Shown here: positions 59,418 to 64,000 of the stretch, piece after piece | Position numbering within the stretch: position 1 is the stretch's first letter | Layout: every line of letters begins with the position of its first letter | Source: Streptomyces cinnamoneus | Lineage (GTDB): Bacteria > Actinomycetota > Actinomycetes > Streptomycetales > Streptomycetaceae | Direction: 5' to 3' | Assembly: GCF_002939475.1 (NCBI RefSeq) | Contig: NZ_PKFQ01000001.1 | Location: 4,771,001 to 4,835,000 of the forward strand | DNA: 64,000 bases | Notes under the pieces: model-generated | Databases searched by the model: none | Told to the model about the DNA's origin: nothing | What the model saw: only the letters and a program-made list of their open reading frames with translations | Program-made: the position numbers and the translations under genes

Positions 59418-59423
59418 AGCCTA
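59418..59423 (-). promoter_or_regulatory. -10 box six bases before the adenosyltransferase ATG (leaderless promoter)
   Basis: On the minus strand TAGGCT-CGTCCC-ATG. There is no ribosome-binding site. Confidence 0.55.
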
Positions 59424-59424
59424 G

Positions 59425-60186
59425 CTAGGACCCGGCCCGGCGGAAGTGGCGTGTGCCCACCGTCACCGAGGCGGCCGTCAGCGCCAGCGCGGCCACCGTG
59501 CCGGACAGCAGGGCGTCGGAGGTGTAGTCGCCGGCGAACGCGGCGCGCACCGCGTCCACCAGATAGCGCAGCGGCATCACGTGTGAGAGCGCGTCGAGCC
59601 AGCCCGGCGCGAGGGACATCGGCAGCAGCAGGCCGGAGAGCAGCATCGCGGGCATGGTGACGGTGTTGACGACCGGCGCGAACGCCTGCGGCGTCGGGGA
59701 CTTCACGGCCAGCGTGCACGACAGCGACGCCAGCGACAGCGCGAGCGAGGCCGTGAACGCGAGGCCGATGAGGACGCCGGGCAGCGGCGCCCGCAACCCC
59801 ATGGCGAACGCCACCACGACGAGCAGGACCGACTGGACGGTGAGCAGCGCGGCGTCCCGCAGCACGCGCCCCAGGAGGAGGGCCGGCCGGCTGACGGGGG
59901 TCACCCGCATCCGCTCGACGACGCCGTGCTGTTTTTCGATGATGATCCCGAGTCCGGCGAAGGACGCCCCGAAGAGGGCGAGCTGGAGCAGCAGGCCGGG
60001 CACGAGGACCCGCCAGGAGCCACCGCCGCGGCCGTCGCCGAGGGGCAGGCCGGTGAGCAGGGGGCCGTAGAGGACGAGGTAGAGCGCGGGCATGAGCGCG
60101 CCGAAGGTCATGGCGGCCTTCGAGCGCAGGGTCTGGCGGGCGTAGCGGCCGAAGACCAGGGCGGTGTCGGAGAGGAGGGTGCGCAC
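59425..60186 (-). CDS. ABC-2 type permease (DrrB-like)
   Basis: 253 residues from GTG 60186, GGAG upstream. Six TM helices and the ABC-2 signature near LSGLLLPMSLAPGWLDALSHVMPLRYLVDA, seen as consecutive blocks (~185-215). Exports a drug-like substrate with the ATPase encoded 11 bp upstream. An in-frame extension into the ATPase gene is only a shadow. Confidence 0.92.
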   Translation of the reverse strand: MRTLLSDTALVFGRYARQTLRSKAAMTFGALMPALYLVLYGPLLTGLPLGDGRGGGSWRVLVPGLLLQLALFGASFAGLGIIIEKQHGVVERMRVTPVSRPALLLGRVLRDAALLTVQSVLLVVVAFAMGLRAPLPGVLIGLAFTASLALSLASLSCTLAVKSPTPQAFAPVVNTVTMPAMLLSGLLLPMSLAPGWLDALSHVMPLRYLVDAVRAAFAGDYTSDALLSGTVAALALTAASVTVGTRHFRRAGS

Positions 60187-60197
60187 GGCGTGGGCTC

Positions 60198-60980
60198 CTA
60201 GACGGCGAGAGGGGTGGTGTGCGGCGGGGCCGGGGCGCGCCCGGTGACGGCCAGGAACGCGTCCTGGAGGGTGGCGTCGGGCGAGCCCCCGTGACGGGAC
60301 TTCAGCTCCGCCGGCGTCCCCTCGGCCGCGATGGCGCCCTTGTCGACGACGACCAGCCGGTCGGCGAGGGCGTCGGCTTCGTCGAGGTAGTGGGTGGTGA
60401 GGAGGATGGTCGTGCCCCACTCGGAGCGGACGCGGCGCACGAGGTCCCACAGGTCGGCGCGGCTGCGGGGGTCGAGGCCGGTGGTCGGCTCGTCGAGGAG
60501 GAGCACTTCGGGCCGGTGGGCGAGGGCCATGGCGATGTCGAGCCGCCGCCGCTGCCCCCCGGACAGCGTGCCGCAGGGGCGTTCCAGCAGGTCCACCAGG
60601 TCCAGGGCGGTGGCCAGTTCCTCCGCGCGGTCTTGGGCGAGGCGCTTGGTGAGGCGGTAGAGCCGGCCCTGGGTGACCAGCTCCTCCCGTACGGAGACGG
60701 CGGGGTCGACGCCGCCGGACTGGGCGACGTAGCCCGTGCTGCGGCGCACGCCCTCCGGGTCGCGCACGAGGTCGTGGCCGGCGACGGTCGCGGTGCCGCC
60801 GGTGGGGGCGAGGAGCGTGGTGAGCATGCGCAGGGTGGTGGTCTTGCCCGCGCCGTTGGGGCCGAGGAAGCCGAGTATCTCGCCGCGCCGGACGGTCAGG
60901 TCGATGCCGCGCACGGCGACCACGGGGCCGTGCGGGGTCGCGAAGCTCCGGGCGAGGCCGGAGGTGTGGATGCTGTCCAT
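60198..60980 (-). CDS. ABC exporter ATP-binding protein (DrrA-like)
   Basis: 260 residues; Walker A LGPNGAGKTT (~40-48), signature LSGGQRRRLDIAMAL, Walker B VLLLDEPTTGLDP, and the DrrA-type C-terminal extension. Operon with the permease, divergent from a tetR gene. ATG 60980 is chosen over one 15 codons upstream that would sit in the promoter region. Confidence 0.94.
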   Translation of the reverse strand: MDSIHTSGLARSFATPHGPVVAVRGIDLTVRRGEILGFLGPNGAGKTTTLRMLTTLLAPTGGTATVAGHDLVRDPEGVRRSTGYVAQSGGVDPAVSVREELVTQGRLYRLTKRLAQDRAEELATALDLVDLLERPCGTLSGGQRRRLDIAMALAHRPEVLLLDEPTTGLDPRSRADLWDLVRRVRSEWGTTILLTTHYLDEADALADRLVVVDKGAIAAEGTPAELKSRHGGSPDATLQDAFLAVTGRAPAPPHTTPLAV

Positions 60981-61060
60981 GCCCGCAAGAAAAACAGAGC
61001 GACTTAAAAATTGCAATGACCCCAAATTTTCATGGAGTGCAGCGAAGCTACGATGGGGGC
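60981..61060. promoter_or_regulatory. Divergent AT-rich operator/promoter region
   Basis: 80 bp between drrA-like and tetR. AAAATT (61007-61012) and AATTTT (61025-61030) form an inverted repeat around TGCAATGACCCC. Likely TetR site; low sequence complexity makes this tentative. Confidence 0.4.
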
Positions 61061-61687
61061 ATGACGGAAGGACTCAGGGAACGGAAGAAGCGGCAGACCA
61101 GGCAGCACCTCTCGGACGTGGCCACGGGCCTGTTCCTGGAGCGCGGCTTCGACGCGGTGACGATCGCCGAGGTCGCCGCCGCGGCGGACGTCTCCGTCAA
61201 CACGGTCTACAACTACTTCCCGGCCAAGGAGGACCTCTTCCTCGACCGCGAGGACGACGCGGTGGGCTGGCTGGCGGCGGTCGTCCGGGGCCGCCCGGCC
61301 GGAGAGTCCGCGGCCCGCGCGGTGCTGCGCGCGCTGCGCGCCGAGACGGTGGCCGTCTCCCCCCGCCTCGGCCTGGTCGACGGCTACGACCGCTTCATGC
61401 GCGTCATCGGCGAGTCCCAGGCCCTCCGCTCCCGCGTCCTGGACATGCGCCGCCGCGCGACGGAGGCCTTGACCGCCGTGCTGGCGCAGGAGCGCGGCGA
61501 CGACGACCTCCTGCCGGAGCTGGTGGCCAGTCAGCTCGGCTGGATCCAGTCCCACGTCGTGGAGTTCGTCCAGCGCGAGCTGACGGCCGGCCGCTCGGCG
61601 GCGGAGACGTCGCGGGCGGTGCTCGTCCTCCTCGACGAGATCGAGGACCTGCTGAGCGAGAAGCTCCTCGCCTACGCGGTCGCGTAG
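61061..61687 (+). CDS. TetR-family regulator of the adjacent ABC exporter
   Basis: 208 residues. Helix-turn-helix ~10-55 (RKKRQTRQHLSDVATGLF, TIAEVAAAADVSVNTVYNYFPAKEDLF). Divergent from the exporter operon, hence its probable repressor. C-terminal domain unassigned. ATG 61061 has no strong ribosome site. Confidence 0.92.
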   Translation: MTEGLRERKKRQTRQHLSDVATGLFLERGFDAVTIAEVAAAADVSVNTVYNYFPAKEDLFLDREDDAVGWLAAVVRGRPAGESAARAVLRALRAETVAVSPRLGLVDGYDRFMRVIGESQALRSRVLDMRRRATEALTAVLAQERGDDDLLPELVASQLGWIQSHVVEFVQRELTAGRSAAETSRAVLVLLDEIEDLLSEKLLAYAVA

Positions 61688-61742
61688 GCGGCGACGGCCC
61701 GCCGGAACGGGCACCGGGAACCGCCCGCACGGGGACACCGTC

Positions 61743-62768
61743 GTGCAGGTCGTGATCGATACGACCGACCCCACCGTCCGCCGGCTCGCCGACGCCTGGC
61801 GCCACATCAGCGACACGTCCCCGGCGGACGAGGCCGGACCCCTCGTGCTGGACTGCGCCCGCAGGCTCGCCGCCGACCCGGGCGGAGAGCGGGCCCACCT
61901 GTGGGTGGCCGGGCTGGTGGCGATGTCGGGCCACCTCGCCTGGCGCCCCGGGAGGGAGGCGAGGCGCGCCGCCGTCGACGCCCTGTGCGCCGCGGTGAAG
62001 GCCCTCGACGGACGGCCCTGCGCACACGACGACCACCCCTTCGAGGCCGCCATGGACGCGCTCGAGGACGAGATATGGCTGGGGGACACCGGGCTGCTGC
62101 CCGGCGGACCCGCGGCGCCAAACGGCGACCCCGACGCCGGCCGGGTGCTGTGCCCGGTCAACGTCGCGGGGTGGGCCCGCCTCGCCGCGGACGTGATCGC
62201 CCCCTTCTCCGTCCGCCGCGTCCCGGTGGGGTCCCCGGAGGGCCTCCACTTCCGCATGCGCGTCCTGTCGGGGATCGTGAACGACCATCCCCACGGCGAT
62301 CCGGGCCTGGACCTGATCGGCGAGGCAGGCCTCCTGCCCGACCGGCCGACCCGCGGAGTGCTGGCGGGATTCCTCGTCACCATGAACGCCACCTGCTGGT
62401 ACGCGACGTCGGAGCGCATCACCGACCCGGCGGTGCTCAAGGCGATGATCGCGGGGATCGAGGCGGCCGTCCCGCTGCTGGACGACGCCCCGTGCGCCCA
62501 CGGCCCCGGCGAGCACCCCGGCACCGGCGATCCGGACGACATGAACCAGGCAGGCTTCCTGCTGCGCAGCCCGGGCGGCCGGGCGGAGCTGGCCGAGCCC
62601 TACGGCTGGGACGAGGAAGACGAGGCCGAGCAGGATGACGAGCCCCTGGACGCGTGGGTGTGCCCCGCCTTTCTGGAAGAGCTGGCGGACGACACGCTCG
62701 GCGAGCTGAGGGCCGGTCTGAGGGCCCTCAGGGCCGCGGAGGACGGCGACGAGGACGACGAGGAGTGA
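61743..62768 (+). CDS. Unknown acidic 341-aa protein
   Basis: 341 residues from GTG 61743, no signal peptide or TM helix. Mostly alpha-helical. Two related segments, RPCAHDDHPFEAAMD (~92) and APCAHGPGEHPG (~258), suggest an internal duplication with conserved Cys-Ala-His. The C-terminal 60 residues are very acidic (DEEDEAEQDDE, GDEDDEE). I do not recognise a family. 55 bp after tetR, so it might share its transcript. Confidence 0.65.
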   Translation: MQVVIDTTDPTVRRLADAWRHISDTSPADEAGPLVLDCARRLAADPGGERAHLWVAGLVAMSGHLAWRPGREARRAAVDALCAAVKALDGRPCAHDDHPFEAAMDALEDEIWLGDTGLLPGGPAAPNGDPDAGRVLCPVNVAGWARLAADVIAPFSVRRVPVGSPEGLHFRMRVLSGIVNDHPHGDPGLDLIGEAGLLPDRPTRGVLAGFLVTMNATCWYATSERITDPAVLKAMIAGIEAAVPLLDDAPCAHGPGEHPGTGDPDDMNQAGFLLRSPGGRAELAEPYGWDEEDEAEQDDEPLDAWVCPAFLEELADDTLGELRAGLRALRAAEDGDEDDEE

Positions 62769-62792
62769 GTCCGGACGGCCGGCCCGCGCCCT

Positions 62793-62869
62793 GCCCGCGG
62801 GGGCGTCCACCCCGGTGGCGTACGGGCCGTGGCCGGCCGTCATGCCGGCGCGTGGGCGCCCCCGCGGGC
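62793..62869. terminator. Inverted repeat between convergent genes
   Basis: 13-bp perfect arms GCCCGCGGGGGCG and CGCCCCCGCGGGC, separated by 51 bases that contain smaller GC hairpins. Confidence 0.6.
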
Positions 62870-62880
62870 GTCCCGAGCGG

Positions 62881-63117
62881 TCAGCGCACCAGCGTCGCCC
62901 GCCAGTGCCGGTGGATCACTTCCCGGTAGCCCGTGTGGGAGGGGTGGCGCCCCACGTGCCGGAACGCCCAGTCGCGGACGGTCTCGAAGTCGCCGTCCTT
63001 CCCCGACGCGGCGTCGCACGTGGTGCAGTGCATGGCGAAGGTGACGGCCGGCACGTCCGGCGCGGTGTCGGGGCCGATGGTCCAGTCCGCCCAGCGGATC
63101 ACGGTGTGCACGCTCAT
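62881..63117 (-). CDS. Small hypothetical protein with CxxC (DUF7848-like)
   Basis: 78 residues; ATG 63117 has GGAGG eight bases upstream. Starts MSVHTVIRWADWTI, has a CTTC motif (~31-34), and HVGRHPSHTGYREVI before a C-terminal HWRATLVR. The layout recalls the actinobacterial DUF7848 proteins (from memory). Function unknown. Confidence 0.6.
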   Translation of the reverse strand: MSVHTVIRWADWTIGPDTAPDVPAVTFAMHCTTCDAASGKDGDFETVRDWAFRHVGRHPSHTGYREVIHRHWRATLVR

Positions 63118-63505
63118 GCGGGTGCCTCCGGCTGACGGCGTCGGCGGCGGGCCCGCCCGGCCGGTGTGCTCGGCGTCCGGGATCCGGCCCGCTCCTGTCC
63201 GTCCGAGTGTCGAGGACGAACGGGCCGGGCTCAAGCCTCACTTGCGGGGCTCGGGACGAGGTCCCGGCGCCGCGCGGCCCGGTGCGGGGGACGGCCTCTC
63301 GGGGCGAGTCCGCTGCCGTGGGCCCTGGGGCCCATGTGCCCCAACTGCACCAGGAGACGTGGGCCGTGGCCGACTCCGTGTGATGTCCGTCATTTGGGGC
63401 GTGACGCGCATCTCTTCCTGCCCAACGGCGCGCCGCCGGACGCTAAGGTCCGGGCCGAGAGGCGTAATGAACAGATACATGCACAGGGAGTAAGGGGACA
63501 GCCGC
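63118..63505 (+). promoter_or_regulatory. Upstream region of the dehydrogenase gene, 388 bp
   Basis: No gene seen. TAAGGT (63444-63449) is the best -10 candidate, placing the start ~50 bases before ATG 63506; no -35 fits. TAAGGGGA is the ribosome site. GGGGCCCA/TGTGCCCC near 63328 forms a small inverted repeat. Confidence 0.35.
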
Positions 63506-64000
63506 ATGGCCAAGAAGCTCGCCGTCATCGGAGCCGGACTGATGGGTTCCGGTATCGCTCAGGTCTCCGCTCAGGCCGGGTGGGACGTCGTGCTGCGGGA
63601 CGTCACCGACGAGGCGCTCAAGCGGGGGACGGACGGCATCAAGGCCTCCTACGACAAGTTCGTCGCCAAGGGCAAGCTGGAGGCCGGCGCCGCCGAGGCC
63701 GCGCTGGGCCGCATCACGGCCACCACCGACCTGGACGCCGTCGCCGACGCGGACATCGTCGTCGAGGCGGTCTTCGAGGACGTCGACGTCAAGCGCGAGA
63801 TCTTCCGCACGCTGGACGGCCTGGTCGGGGACGAGACCGTGCTGGCCTCGAACACCTCCGCCATCCCGATCACCAAGATCGCGGCCGCCACGAAGCGCCC
63901 CGAGCGCGTGGTCGGCGCGCACTTCTTCTCCCCGGTGCCGATGATGCAGCTGTGCGAGCTGGTGCGCGGTCACAAGACCAGCGACGAAACGCTCGCCCGC
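63506..64000 (+). CDS. 3-hydroxybutyryl-CoA dehydrogenase (partial, C-terminus outside window)
   Basis: 165 residues in the window, open at the end; family length is ~285. NAD-binding AVIGAGLMGSGIAQ (~6-19), acidic DVT at the end of strand 2, VEAVFED, SNTSAIPI and the catalytic His/Glu region GAHFFSPVPMMQLCELV (~134-150). Oxidises 3-hydroxyacyl-CoA in butyrate/beta-oxidation or polyhydroxybutyrate metabolism. Confidence 0.94.
   Translation, partial: MAKKLAVIGAGLMGSGIAQVSAQAGWDVVLRDVTDEALKRGTDGIKASYDKFVAKGKLEAGAAEAALGRITATTDLDAVADADIVVEAVFEDVDVKREIFRTLDGLVGDETVLASNTSAIPITKIAAATKRPERVVGAHFFSPVPMMQLCELVRGHKTSDETLAR

Overview
The window is chromosomal DNA from a streptomycete. It has very high G+C with third-position bias, many GTG and TTG starts, and a gene order matching the core of the Streptomyces coelicolor chromosome around lon, thr/rho and the ATP synthase operon (from memory, roughly SCO5281 to SCO5385). 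Genus-level evidence: a four-gene conservon (cvnABCD), the chiS-chiR-chiC chitinase unit, the NrtL pseudo-synthetase and a DUF2550 gene downstream of atp. About 62 protein genes and one tRNA gene are supported; the first (kgd) and last (3-hydroxybutyryl-CoA dehydrogenase) run off the window.

Layout. 1-9.5 kb: 3' part-missing kgd, an OmpR-type two-component system, a SpeE-like methyltransferase fold protein, a rhomboid-like membrane protein, lon behind an HspR (HAIR) operator, and two overlapping small unknown genes. 9.5-15 kb: secreted M4 metalloprotease with a C-terminal propeller-like region, GH25 lysozyme, MarR regulator with a palindromic operator, and a PP2C-like phosphatase. 15-21 kb: conservon cvnA-D plus a StyA-like flavin monooxygenase. 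21-26.5 kb: a 165-bp palindromic element, a coiled-coil secreted protein, a TetR regulator with an AurF-like diiron oxygenase divergent from a second diiron protein, and a polysaccharide deacetylase. 26.5-27.8 kb: an accessory-looking, gene-poor stretch ending at tRNA-Arg(CCG). 28-34.6 kb: response regulator, nrtL and the aspartate-family genes lysA-hom-thrC-thrB. 35-45.4 kb: rho, an LCP-family cell-wall ligase, rpmE, prfA, prmC, Sua5/TsaC, an LMW-PTP-like protein, a SHMT paralogue and a WecA/TagO-like transferase. 45.6-53.5 kb: atpIBEFHAGDC. 53.5-64 kb: DUF2550 protein, a membrane protein, chiSRC, cobalamin adenosyltransferase, a DrrAB-like ABC exporter with a TetR regulator, two unknowns and the partial dehydrogenase.

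Regulatory logic readable from the DNA: HAIR at lon; a 17-bp palindrome at marR; an ECF-type promoter at the deacetylase; a perfect sigma-R promoter (GGAAT-N18-GTT) at rpmE inside the upstream terminator; a Rex-type operator and a Crp-type motif before atpI; paired chi direct repeats (DasR-type) around the chiC promoter; and -10 boxes placed six bases before the start codon of three genes, predicting leaderless mRNAs.

No complete novel system (CRISPR, toxin cluster, BGC) is visible. The best candidates for new biology are the 165-bp inverted repeat whose arm differences are mostly wobble-compatible on one strand, the divergent diiron gene pair with its nested operator region, the conservon-monooxygenase coupling, active-site changes in the PTP-like and SHMT-like proteins, the hairpins isolating atpC from atpD, and the relic-like region at tRNA-Arg.
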